Shown here: in pieces, positions 1 to 8,467 of the stretch | Layout: each line of letters starts with the position of its first letter | Numbering within the stretch: position 1 is the stretch's first letter | NCBI GenBank assembly: GCA_024231975.1 | Contig: JAAEQB010000057.1 | Span: 112,775 to 176,774, forward strand | Reading direction: 5' to 3' | From: Allobosea sp. | GTDB taxonomy: Bacteria > Pseudomonadota > Alphaproteobacteria > Rhizobiales > Beijerinckiaceae | DNA length: 64,000 bases | Notes under the pieces: model-generated | What the model saw: only the letters and a program-made list of their open reading frames with translations | The model's database searches: none | Told to the model about the DNA's origin: nothing | Position numbers and translations under genes: made by a program

Positions 1-968
1 CCCACGGCGAGCAGGATGATGACGACTGATGCCGCACCGTAAAGGAGGAAGCTGCGATAGGCGGAGCCGAGCAGCTCCGCGGTCTGCACCGACAAGCTGT
101 TGCGCATCTCCTCGATCTGCTTGAGCCAAAAGGCCCGACGAGCCTGATCGGCCTTCGTCCAGCCGGGCGCATCGTTGGGATCGAGCTTGTCGTAGCTGGC
201 ATCAAGCAGCAGCGGCCGCACACGGTTGATCAGCTGGTGGTCGGCGGATCCGAGGAAATCCTTATACTGCGCGATGTGTTCCGGCCGAGCGAATGCCTCG
301 AACTGCCGCCCGAAGATCTGCTGGAGTTCCACGCCTCGGTGCATGACGCGAAACAGCGGCTGGCTCAGCTTGCCCGTCTGGAACGCAATCTCGCCGCGCC
401 CGCCTTCGTTGAGGCTGCCGGTGCTGATCTCGAGCGCGGCATGGAGCGCCAGAATCTGGCGAGCGATCTCGCTATTATCGACGGCGCCGGCGACACGTCC
501 GACGAGTTCATTCGCCAGATTGCTGCTGTTCTGCAGGAATGCACCCATCTGCGAGCGATCCGTCTCTCGCCGCATGGCCTTCTGCCGAATCTCGCCGAGG
601 AGCTTGCGTTGATCGAGTATCGTCCGCAACAATCCGGCCGTTTCGGCATTGGGGATTTGTGCGGCGCCGGCGACGAACTCGATACGCGCGAAGGCGTGGT
701 CCGTCAGTGGCCACTGCATTTCCATCTTGGCACGCGCCTCGGCCGTGCCCTGGGCGAGATAGGGATAGGCGGCCCGGCCCTCATTCGGGATCGCGGTCGC
801 CGAGAAGATCGTTGTCGCGTCTACGACCGCCTGCAGTTGCGAGGCTTTCCGGACCTCCTGATAGGTTTGGAAGCTCTGATAGGCGAGAATCGCACCGAAG
901 CAGACCAGCGCCAGGAGAGGCACGAGCGTCAGGCAGTGGAGAAGATTGCCAAGTCGAATTTTGTGCAT
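1..968 (-). CDS. NIT-domain-like membrane sensory protein (partial, 5' end only)
   Basis: The reading frame is open from an ATG at 968 on the minus strand to the window edge, giving about 322 residues; the C-terminal half lies outside. The protein begins MHKIRLGNLLHCL, has a transmembrane helix at about residues 12-32, a long mostly helical extracytoplasmic region of about 270 residues, and a second hydrophobic helix starting just before the edge (YRSFLLYGAASVVIILLAVG). This layout, with repeated Gln/Arg/Asn-rich helices, resembles the nitrate/nitrite-sensing (NIT) input domain found in methyl-accepting chemotaxis proteins and receptor cyclases. The output domain is not visible, so whether this is a chemoreceptor, a kinase or a cyclase cannot be decided. 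NIT assignment is by general pattern only. Confidence 0.7.
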   Translation of the reverse strand, partial: MHKIRLGNLLHCLTLVPLLALVCFGAILAYQSFQTYQEVRKASQLQAVVDATTIFSATAIPNEGRAAYPYLAQGTAEARAKMEMQWPLTDHAFARIEFVAGAAQIPNAETAGLLRTILDQRKLLGEIRQKAMRRETDRSQMGAFLQNSSNLANELVGRVAGAVDNSEIARQILALHAALEISTGSLNEGGRGEIAFQTGKLSQPLFRVMHRGVELQQIFGRQFEAFARPEHIAQYKDFLGSADHQLINRVRPLLLDASYDKLDPNDAPGWTKADQARRAFWLKQIEEMRNSLSVQTAELLGSAYRSFLLYGAASVVIILLAV

Positions 969-1677
969 TTTGCCCGCCCCAGTTCAGAGGCGGAGAGCGT
1001 TGCTTAGAAAACTAAATTTTCTCTGTGCCTCGTATAGACCTTCAGAACGAGCGACGTCTTGCACGCCTCCGCCATACGGCCGAACTGTCGAACGCTGCCG
1101 GTACACGTAATTCGGTTTATCATATTGATTTCACGAATCAATTCGACGGTTCGGCGCTGGCTCCGGTGGCAAGGTCGAGGGAGCCAGAATCGGAGGATCG
1201 CTCCGATCAAGACAAACGTCATCTTCCAGACCAAACAATTCAGTTTGGCGGAATTTTTGTGGCGCGGATTCGCGGTCTTTGCGCGAACTAGAGCTTGGGC
1301 GGAAAGTTCGCATTCGGTCGCTTTTTCGATCAAATCTCGCACCCCGTCCAGCTAGCGTATGATCGCCAATACCCAAGAAAATCCCGCCTTTCGACCCGTA
1401 TAGCGGCGAAACGCGCCTTAAATCCGCTCGTCATAGCGCCTGGTGGCATGAGGCGGCGGTCAGGCAAGAATGCACGTGCGTCAAAGGGAGACCGCTTTGG
1501 CTCCAGTCGCGAAAATCGGACCGAAGCACAGCGTCGAGACGATCCGAAAGCTTCGATAGCTAAGGAAACGACCTTGCCAGGCAGCCTGCGGCGACTCTAT
1601 TTGTTATGACGGTATACCATTTGCCGGATCCAAGCCGCGATGAGTGGTCAGAATGATAACGAGGGAAACACGCGAAA
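969..1677. other. Intergenic region without a convincing gene
   Basis: About 700 bases between the divergent sensory protein and amidase genes. Short frames exist on both strands but none has a good ribosome binding site or a recognisable product. The region is less GC-rich than its surroundings in places (around 1000-1020 and 1100-1150) and should hold the promoters of both flanking genes. The only clear short motif is the GGTATACC palindrome near 1611. Confidence 0.5.
1611..1618. promoter_or_regulatory. Candidate GntR-family operator
   Basis: GGTATACC is a perfect palindrome 60 bases upstream of the amidase start. FCD-type GntR regulators commonly bind palindromes of the type TGGTATACCA, and one is encoded at the far end of this cluster (11737-12444). 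The link is inference; only the 8-base core is symmetrical here. Confidence 0.3.
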
Positions 1678-3144
1678 ATGGTCCAACCCTGTGACCTGTC
1701 GGCTACCGAAGCTCGCTTCCTGATCGGCGCCAAACAGCTCTCTCCCATCGAACTGCTCGCCTCCTGCCTTGCCCGGATCGAGGATGCCAACGAAGCCGTG
1801 AACGGTGTTGTCGCGATCGACGAGAAAGGGGCACGGTCTGCTGCTGAAAGGGCTGAAAAGGCGGTCCTGGCCGGCGAGGAGTTGGGCCCGCTGCATGGTC
1901 TGCCGATCGGCATCAAAGATCTCAACGACACCGCCGGATTACGGACGACGTACGGCTCGCGGCTCTATGAGCATCACGTGCCCGACGAGGACGAACATCT
2001 GGTCGGCAACCTACGCAGGAAGGGCGCTGTCGTCTTTGCGAAGACCAACACGCCTGAATGGGGCGCCGGCGGCAACACCTTCAATCCCGTTTATGGCGTC
2101 AGCGGCAACCCGTTCGAAGTGAGCTTGACCTGCGGTGGCTCCTCCGGCGGCTCGGCGATCGCACTGTCGCTGGGCATGATGCCGCTCGCCCACGGCTCCG
2201 ACAATGCCGGCAGCCTGCGCATCCCCGCTGCTTATTGCGGCGTGGTGGGTTTCCGCCCGACCGCGGGCATCGTCGCCTCCGAGAAGCGGCTGATCGGCCT
2301 GTCGCATCTGCCGGTGCAGGGGCCGATGGCCCGCACGAGCGAGGATGCGCGCCTGCTGCTGTGCGCGATGGCGACGTCCGCGAGCATCGACGCGCTGGCC
2401 ACGCCGCTAGACGAGAAGGGCGACGCGCCCGTAGACGTCTCGACGTTGAAGGTGGCCTTCTCGCAGGATCTGGGTTTCGCCCCCTGCGAGGAAGGATTGC
2501 GCCGCACCTTCGACGAGCGCACCGCCGCCTTCGCCTCCATCTTCCGCGAGACGGCGGTCGCGCATCCTGACTTTGGCGACGTACGGCGCGTCTACGAAAT
2601 CCTGCGCGCCGTGAACTATATCGGCATGTTCGCCGACCGCCAGAAGGACAAGCCCCGGCAGTGGGGGCCACTCGTCCAACAGAACCTGGAACATGCCGCG
2701 CGCTTCTCGCTGGAGGACGCCTCGTTGGCCTTCATCGAGCAGAACCGCATCTACCAGCGTGTGCAGGCCTTCTTCCGCGAGTTCGACCTGCTTATCACGC
2801 CGACCGTCGGAGCCTATCCCTGGGCGAAGCACGACATGTATCCCGCCGAGATCGGAGGCAGGCCGATCGCCAATTATTTCGACTGGGTCGGGCTGACCTA
2901 CGCGATCACGCTGATCAATCATCCCTGCATCTCGATTCCCTGCGGCCTCGATGACCGGGGCCTGCCCTTCGGCCTCCAGATCATCGGTCGCAGAAACTCG
3001 GACCTGCATCTGTTGCGTGTGGCCGAGGCGATCGAACGGGTCTTCGCGACATCGCCCGCGCTGGGGAGACCGCTGCCCGACCTTGGCTATTTGCGGACGG
3101 TGCAGGTGAACGACCGCATGCAGCCCGTCGTCGCGGCCGGCTGA
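1678..3144 (+). CDS. Amidase signature family hydrolase
   Basis: A 488-residue amidase signature enzyme, a cytoplasmic family that hydrolyses carboxamide or similar bonds through a Ser-cisSer-Lys triad. The triad is visible: Lys80 in PIGIKDLND, cis-Ser155 in the glycine-rich CGGSSGGSA, and nucleophile Ser179 in GSDNAGSLRIPAA. Length is typical of the family. No signal peptide is present. It starts at the ATG at 1678 behind a GAGGG stretch. It is the first gene of a long same-strand run with an oligopeptide-type ABC importer, so it probably acts on an imported amide, peptide or amino-acid derivative. Family membership does not define substrate, and no gatB/gatC partner is adjacent, which argues against the glutamyl-tRNA amidotransferase role. 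Confidence 0.9.
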   Translation: MVQPCDLSATEARFLIGAKQLSPIELLASCLARIEDANEAVNGVVAIDEKGARSAAERAEKAVLAGEELGPLHGLPIGIKDLNDTAGLRTTYGSRLYEHHVPDEDEHLVGNLRRKGAVVFAKTNTPEWGAGGNTFNPVYGVSGNPFEVSLTCGGSSGGSAIALSLGMMPLAHGSDNAGSLRIPAAYCGVVGFRPTAGIVASEKRLIGLSHLPVQGPMARTSEDARLLLCAMATSASIDALATPLDEKGDAPVDVSTLKVAFSQDLGFAPCEEGLRRTFDERTAAFASIFRETAVAHPDFGDVRRVYEILRAVNYIGMFADRQKDKPRQWGPLVQQNLEHAARFSLEDASLAFIEQNRIYQRVQAFFREFDLLITPTVGAYPWAKHDMYPAEIGGRPIANYFDWVGLTYAITLINHPCISIPCGLDDRGLPFGLQIIGRRNSDLHLLRVAEAIERVFATSPALGRPLPDLGYLRTVQVNDRMQPVVAAG

Positions 3145-3203
3145 TGTGAGCGGCGCGGCCGACCGGCAGGGGAGCCGGTCTCGCGCCGAACGGGGGAGCT
3201 AGG

Positions 3204-4214
3204 ATGCTTCGACATATCGCAGGGCGAGTTCTGGGAGCCGTTCCGGTCGTCCTCCTCGTCGCATTGGGGATCTTCGCCCTCGTCAGGCTCGCTCCCGGCG
3301 ACGCGGCGAGCACGCTGGCGGCCGAGGATGCGACCGAGGCCGATCTCGCCCGCATGCGGGCGCAATGGGGGCTGGACCAGCCCGTGCTGGTCCAGTTCTT
3401 CTATTTCCTGACGAATCTGGCGCGGCTCGATTTCGGCACCTCCTATCGCTACCACGCGCCCGTGACCGAGCTCATCGGTCAGCGGCTCCCGGCCACCATC
3501 GAACTTGCCGTGATCGCGCTGCTCATCGCCGCGGCGATCGCCGTCCCGCTCGGCGTCGCCACCGCGCTGCGCAAGGGCAGCTGGCTCGACGGCCTTGGTT
3601 CGCTCGTCGCCGTGCTCGGCGTGAGCGCCCCGTCCTTCTGGATCGGCATTCTCCTTGTTCTGTTCGTCTCGGGCTACCTGAACCTGCTGCCTTCGAGCGG
3701 GCGTATCCCGCTGGATGTCCCGCTGCGCGAGATGACCGGCTTCGTCCTGATCGACAGCCTTCTGCAGGGCCAAGTCGGCGTCTTCCGCCAGGGGCTCGAA
3801 CACATCCTGCTGCCGGCCACGACGCTGGCCTTCGGCATGATCGGCATCATCGCGCGCATCTCACGCTCGGCAGTGATCGATGTTGGGCAGGAGGAATTCG
3901 TCGTCACCGCCGTCGCCAAGGGGCTAAAGCGGAGGGAAGTCGTTCGCAACCACCTTCTACCGAACGCGACGGTGCCGATCATCACCATCATCGGCCTCGA
4001 GCTGGGGACCCTGATCAGCGGCAGCATCGTCGTCGAGGTCGTCTTCTCCTGGCCCGGCCTCGGCTCGCTGCTCTACTCGGCCGTCACGTCCCGCGACATC
4101 CCGCTGACGACCGGGATCGTCATCTCCTACACATTCATCTTCATCTCCCTGAATGTTCTCGTCGATCTGGTCTACGTCTTGATCGACCCCCGTCTCAGGG
4201 TCGGGAGGGCCTGA
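3204..4214 (+). CDS. ABC transporter permease, DppB/OppB type
   Basis: A 336-residue inner-membrane permease of the peptide/nickel importer family. It has an N-terminal helix at about 9-30 followed by a periplasmic stretch with the family signature RLAPGDAAS, then further hydrophobic helices, and the coupling EAA-type loop GLKRREVVRNHLLPNA. The end ...LIDPRLRVGRA is typical of DppB-type proteins. It pairs with the DppC-type permease that starts two bases after its stop. Substrate is unknown; the flanking amidase and M20 peptidase suggest peptides or amides. Confidence 0.92.
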   Translation: MLRHIAGRVLGAVPVVLLVALGIFALVRLAPGDAASTLAAEDATEADLARMRAQWGLDQPVLVQFFYFLTNLARLDFGTSYRYHAPVTELIGQRLPATIELAVIALLIAAAIAVPLGVATALRKGSWLDGLGSLVAVLGVSAPSFWIGILLVLFVSGYLNLLPSSGRIPLDVPLREMTGFVLIDSLLQGQVGVFRQGLEHILLPATTLAFGMIGIIARISRSAVIDVGQEEFVVTAVAKGLKRREVVRNHLLPNATVPIITIIGLELGTLISGSIVVEVVFSWPGLGSLLYSAVTSRDIPLTTGIVISYTFIFISLNVLVDLVYVLIDPRLRVGRA

Positions 4215-4216
4215 CG

Positions 4217-5056
4217 ATGCAGGCCTGGCGCTTCCTCGAACTCAAGTTCATTGTCGGCGTGGTCTGTCTCGGCAGCATCATCGTGCTGGCGCTTTTCGGC
4301 GGCCTCGTCGCCGGCCATGACCCCAATGAGCAGAATCTGCTGTTTGCGCTCGAGCCACCTTTTGGCCCGGAAGGCGGCTACCTTCTCGGCACCGATCATC
4401 TCGGGCGCGACCTGCTAGCGCGAATGACATCGGGGGCACGAGTGTCGCTGGCCATCGCCGGCTCGGTCGTCGTGCTCTCCGGTGTCGTGGGCGTGCTGGT
4501 CGGGGCACTCTCAGGCTACCTCTCCGGAACACGTGACATCCTCATCCAGAAGGTCGTCGAGACGTTCTGGGCGTTTCCTCCGATCTTGTTGGCGATCGCG
4601 ATCCTCGCTTTTTTCGGTCCCAGCCTGACTAATGTCATCATTGCGCTGACGATCCAGCGCTGGATTCCGTATTGCCGGATCGCGCGGGCTCAGGCGCTGA
4701 TGCTGCGCTCGCGAGAATATATCTCCGCCGCCAAGATCATGGGCGGCGGCACCGTCTGGGTGCTGCGTCATCACATCCTGCCCAATCTGCTCGCTTCAGC
4801 CATCATCATCGGCACCTTCACGATGGCGACCGCGATCCTCGCAGAATCGAGCCTGAGCTTTCTGGGGTTGGGGGTTCCGCCGAGCGTCCCGACCTGGGGC
4901 GGCATGCTGGCAGAGGGGCGCTCCTACATCACGCGCGCCTGGTGGCTCGCGGTCCTGCCGGGGCTGGGCATCTTCCTGACCGTGCTCGGCCTCAATCTGC
5001 TCGGCGACTGGATGCGGGACCAGCTCGACCCCAAGGCGGCGCTGAACCTATCCTGA
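4217..5056 (+). CDS. ABC transporter permease, DppC/OppC type
   Basis: A 279-residue second permease of the importer. The start was set at the ATG at 4217, two bases after the upstream stop, because the protein then begins MQAWRFLELKFIVGVVCLGS with the normal first helix; the frame is open further upstream but that part overlaps the DppB-type gene. Family marks are LLGTDHLGRDLLARMTSGAR, the EAA loop (AAKIMGGGTVWVLRHHILPN), SFLGLGVPPSVPTWGGML and the end GDWMRDQLDPK. Forms the transmembrane heterodimer with the preceding permease. Confidence 0.92.
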   Translation: MQAWRFLELKFIVGVVCLGSIIVLALFGGLVAGHDPNEQNLLFALEPPFGPEGGYLLGTDHLGRDLLARMTSGARVSLAIAGSVVVLSGVVGVLVGALSGYLSGTRDILIQKVVETFWAFPPILLAIAILAFFGPSLTNVIIALTIQRWIPYCRIARAQALMLRSREYISAAKIMGGGTVWVLRHHILPNLLASAIIIGTFTMATAILAESSLSFLGLGVPPSVPTWGGMLAEGRSYITRAWWLAVLPGLGIFLTVLGLNLLGDWMRDQLDPKAALNLS

Positions 5057-5066
5057 GGAACGCGGC

Positions 5067-6053
5067 ATGCATGATACATCCCGGATAGACGATGCGGTCC
5101 TCGAAGCCGATCAGCTCTCGCTGTTCCTGCGCGCAGGGCGCGGTACAGAGCTGAAAATCGTCGACAGCGTCAGCTTTTCGATCGCCCGCGGCGAATTCTA
5201 CGCGCTGGTGGGCGAAAGCGGTTCGGGCAAGACCGTGATCGCCCGCTCGCTGATGCGCCTCTTTCCGCCAAACACGCTGCGCATGGAAGGCCGTCTCGTT
5301 GTGGACGGCGTCGACCTGACCACGGCACCCGCAAGCCGCGTGCAGCGGATGCGGGGGCGTAGCATCAGCATGATCTTCCAGGAACCGATGACCTCGCTCA
5401 ATCCGCTGATGACGGTGGAACGGCAGATCGACGAGGCGATCGCCGTCGTGGGCGGAATGGGCAGGCGCGAACGTCGCGAGCGGGTTGTCGAGCTGCTGGC
5501 CGACGTCCAGTTCGCGAATCCTGGGAGCGTCAGGAGCATGTATCCCCACGAACTGAGCGGCGGCATGAGGCAGCGCGCGATGATCGCAATGGCGCTCGCC
5601 AACAACCCTTCCCTGTTGATCGCAGACGAACCGACGACCGCGCTCGACGTAACGATCCAGGAGGAGATCCTGCAATTGCTACTGCGGCTGCGCGATCAGC
5701 ACGGGCTGTCGATCCTGTTCATCTCGCACGACCTTTCGCTGGTGCGCCGCTTCGCCGATCGCATCGGTGTCCTCTATGGCGGCGTGCTCATGGAAACGGG
5801 CCCGGCGCATGAGTTGATCGATCACCCGACGCATCCCTATTCGCGCGCGCTGATCGACTGCATCCCGCGTCGGCGCGAAGCTGGCAAACGGCAGGCCGGC
5901 ATCGATGGTCTGGTGCCCGGCGTCGCCGACTGGTTCGACGGCTGCCGCTTTGCTCCCCGCTGCCCGCGCATGGCCGAAGACTGCCGGCACGGTCGGATCG
6001 AGATGACCCCGACCCAGCCTGCCCAGGTTGCGCGATGCCTGCACCCGCTATGA
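5067..6053 (+). CDS. ABC transporter ATP-binding protein, DppD/OppD type
   Basis: A 328-residue ATPase that powers the importer from the cytoplasmic side. Walker A is GESGSGKT at residues 49-56, the ABC signature LSGGMRQR at 163-170, and Walker B LLIADEPT at 183-190, followed by the switch His in FISHD. The C-terminal extension with CRFAPRCPRMAEDC is the cysteine-containing oligopeptide-transporter C-terminal domain that can hold an iron-sulfur cluster in this family. Its stop overlaps the start of the next ATPase (ATGA), indicating translational coupling. Confidence 0.92.
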   Translation: MHDTSRIDDAVLEADQLSLFLRAGRGTELKIVDSVSFSIARGEFYALVGESGSGKTVIARSLMRLFPPNTLRMEGRLVVDGVDLTTAPASRVQRMRGRSISMIFQEPMTSLNPLMTVERQIDEAIAVVGGMGRRERRERVVELLADVQFANPGSVRSMYPHELSGGMRQRAMIAMALANNPSLLIADEPTTALDVTIQEEILQLLLRLRDQHGLSILFISHDLSLVRRFADRIGVLYGGVLMETGPAHELIDHPTHPYSRALIDCIPRRREAGKRQAGIDGLVPGVADWFDGCRFAPRCPRMAEDCRHGRIEMTPTQPAQVARCLHPL

Positions 6054-6853
6054 CCATTCCTTCCGCTCCCGTCCTGCGCGCCGAGCGTATCGGCAAGACT
6101 TACCAGGGGCGCAGCAGGTTGTTCGCCCAGGCGACCGGCGTCACGGCTCTCACCGACGTCTCCTTCGAGGTGGGACCGGGAGAGATACTCGGCATCGTCG
6201 GGGAGTCGGGCTGTGGGAAATCGACCCTGGCGCGCATAATCGTCGGGCTGGAACAGGCGAGCGCCGGTCGCCTCGTCGCGGGCGACGCCACGCTGGTCGA
6301 CGTGGCCGCGGGCATCTTCCTCCCGCCGGCGGCGCGGCGGATCCAGATGGTGTTCCAGGACCCTTATTCATCGCTCAACCCCAGGATGAAGGTGGGCGAT
6401 GTCGTCAGCGAGGGGCTGCGCATCGCCGGCGAGACGGATCGAAGGCTCCTGGCCGATCGCGTGGCCGGGATGCTGCGGCTCGTCGGATTGCCGGCCGAGG
6501 CCGCGTCCCGCTATCCGTTCCAGTTCAGCGGCGGTCAGCGGCAGCGGATCGGCATCGCCCGCGCCCTCATCACCGAGCCGCGCATCCTGATCGCCGACGA
6601 AGCAGTCTCCGCGCTCGACGTCTCGGTGCAGATGCAAATCCTGAACCTGCTGCTCGACATTCGCGATCGGCTCGGGATTGCGGTGCTCTTCATCAGCCAT
6701 GACATCGGAGTCATCGAATATCTTTGCGACAAGGTCATCGTCCTCGCGCAAGGGAAGATCGTCGAATCCGGGAGCGCCGACGCCGTAATCTCGAAGCCTT
6801 CCCACGTCTACACGAAGAAGCTTATCGACGCTGTACCGAGAATCCAGGACTGA
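6050..6853 (+). CDS. ABC transporter ATP-binding protein, DppF/OppF type
   Basis: A 267-residue ATPase, second half of the nucleotide-binding heterodimer. I chose the ATG at 6050 because it forms an ATGA overlap with the upstream stop; an in-frame ATG at 6035 is also possible. Walker A GESGCGKST is at 51-59, signature FSGGQRQR and Walker B ILIADEAV follow. Unlike its partner it ends soon after the D-loop region (KKLIDAVPRIQD) and lacks the cysteine-containing C-terminal domain, so it is a short member of the family. Confidence 0.9.
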   Translation: MTIPSAPVLRAERIGKTYQGRSRLFAQATGVTALTDVSFEVGPGEILGIVGESGCGKSTLARIIVGLEQASAGRLVAGDATLVDVAAGIFLPPAARRIQMVFQDPYSSLNPRMKVGDVVSEGLRIAGETDRRLLADRVAGMLRLVGLPAEAASRYPFQFSGGQRQRIGIARALITEPRILIADEAVSALDVSVQMQILNLLLDIRDRLGIAVLFISHDIGVIEYLCDKVIVLAQGKIVESGSADAVISKPSHVYTKKLIDAVPRIQD

Positions 6854-6900
6854 ATTGCCTCATTGATCGCCAACACTGAACCAATGTCGGAGGACCGAAG

Positions 6901-8424
6901 ATGATCGATTGCCGAAAGCCTTCACTTCGAATGGCCGTTATCGCCGCCGCCCTCGCATCTGCTTTTTCGGCATCGGCTCAGACAGACAATGACACGCTCG
7001 TCGTCACGACCACCGACACGTTGGTCACACGGCATCCCTATGCCGAAAGCAGCGCGCAGATGTATTCGGTGTGGTGCCAGGTCTATGGCTGCCTCGGTCG
7101 CTATAACTATGCGGCACGCAAGTTCGAGGGCTTGCTGGCAGAACGCTGGGAGCAGCTCGACGACCTGACCTGGCGCTTTCACCTCCGGCGCGACCTCGTC
7201 CGGCACGACGGCGGACCCGGCCCGACGACCGCCGACGTCCTGCATTCCTACAATCAGGTCATGACCGATCCGCAAAGCCAGGGACGCTTCTACCTGTCGA
7301 GCGTCAAGGAAATCCGGCGGGTCGACGACCACACCTTCGATATCATCACGAAGGAACCCACCTCCTCGCTGCTCGGCCAGCTCTTCGACAAGTTCACGAT
7401 CACGAGCGAGGAGATCTTCAGGAGAGAGGGCGGGGTCGCCAGCTACAACACCGCCCCGATCGGCTGGGGGCCTTACAAGCTCCGCAATTTCGCGATCAGC
7501 GAGCGCATCACCCTGGACCGGAACGAGGCTTATCCGGGCAAGGTCGAGAGCTCGCCGCGCACGGTCGTCTTCCGCCGTATCCAGGAGCCGGACCAGCGCG
7601 TCACCGCCTTGCTCAACGGCGAAGTCCACATCGCCCGGCTGATTCCCCCGCAGCTCGTCGGCCGGCTCGACAATGTCCCGTCCGTCGAGGTGCGACGTTC
7701 GCCCTCCAACGAGCCGATGTTCATCGGCTTCAACGCGAAGATAAAGCCGTGGGACGACCCCCGCGTGCGCCGCGCCGCCGCGATGGCGATCAACAAGGAC
7801 ATCATCATCCAGCGCATTCTGTTCGGCATGGCCAACCGGCTCGACGGCCCGGTCGGGACCGAGCAGGTCTGCTACACCACGCCGATTGCAAACAGGACGC
7901 CCTACGACGTGCAGGGGGCACGCAAGCTGCTGGCCGAGGCCGGCTACGCCAATGGCGGCCCGGCCGTCGACTTCTACACCGCGGCCGGACGCTACATTTC
8001 CGACCGGCAGGTCGGCGAGGCGATCACCCAGATGCTGAACCAGGCGGGTTTCAAGGTCACGCTGCACACGCCCGAATTCGCGAGCCTGTGGGCGAATGTG
8101 CGGGCCGGCAAGGCCCCGATGTACTATATGGGCCGCGGGCTGGCGCTCGAACCGTCGGAATGGCTGTCCCAGTATTTCGAAACGGGCGTCACGCCGCGCA
8201 TCAGCTACTCCAATCCGCAGCTCGACGCCCTGTTCGACAAGGACAGGAAGACCTTCGCCTTCGAAGAGCGCTGCAAGATCATCCGCGAGATCAGCCAGCT
8301 CATCGACACCGAGGCGCCGGCTATCTTCCTGTGGAATCACCAGTATGTCAGCGGCGTCCGCAAGGGGGTCCGGTTCGTGCCCGATGCCTCGGGAGAACTC
8401 TGGCTGCCCGATGTCGGCCTGTGA
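6901..8424 (+). CDS. ABC transporter substrate-binding protein, family 5 (first copy)
   Basis: A 507-residue periplasmic binding protein of the oligopeptide/dipeptide class (SBP family 5). A Sec-type signal peptide is visible (MIDCRKPSLRMAVIAAALASA, then AFSASA before QTD, cleavage near residue 27). The mature part carries family marks such as LAERWEQLDDLTWRFHLRRDL and DDPRVRRAAAMAINKD. It follows the two ATPases by 47 bases and is clearly a paralogue of the next gene. It delivers the substrate to the permease pair encoded upstream. Ligand unknown. Confidence 0.9.
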   Translation: MIDCRKPSLRMAVIAAALASAFSASAQTDNDTLVVTTTDTLVTRHPYAESSAQMYSVWCQVYGCLGRYNYAARKFEGLLAERWEQLDDLTWRFHLRRDLVRHDGGPGPTTADVLHSYNQVMTDPQSQGRFYLSSVKEIRRVDDHTFDIITKEPTSSLLGQLFDKFTITSEEIFRREGGVASYNTAPIGWGPYKLRNFAISERITLDRNEAYPGKVESSPRTVVFRRIQEPDQRVTALLNGEVHIARLIPPQLVGRLDNVPSVEVRRSPSNEPMFIGFNAKIKPWDDPRVRRAAAMAINKDIIIQRILFGMANRLDGPVGTEQVCYTTPIANRTPYDVQGARKLLAEAGYANGGPAVDFYTAAGRYISDRQVGEAITQMLNQAGFKVTLHTPEFASLWANVRAGKAPMYYMGRGLALEPSEWLSQYFETGVTPRISYSNPQLDALFDKDRKTFAFEERCKIIREISQLIDTEAPAIFLWNHQYVSGVRKGVRFVPDASGELWLPDVGL

Positions 8425-8467
8425 GGCCCCCGACACATTCCGTCAGCAACACGAGGGTTGTGAGCCC

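Noticed and set aside
1295..1609. 104-codon frame in the left intergenic region
   Set aside because: No ribosome binding site, basic low-complexity translation, no familiar motif; overlaps other frames.
6922..8436. Antisense open frame of 504 codons opposite the first binding protein; similar one at 8348-10117
   Set aside because: Both mirror SBP genes with signal peptides and family motifs; their translations are Arg/Asp/Gly-rich without recognisable domains.
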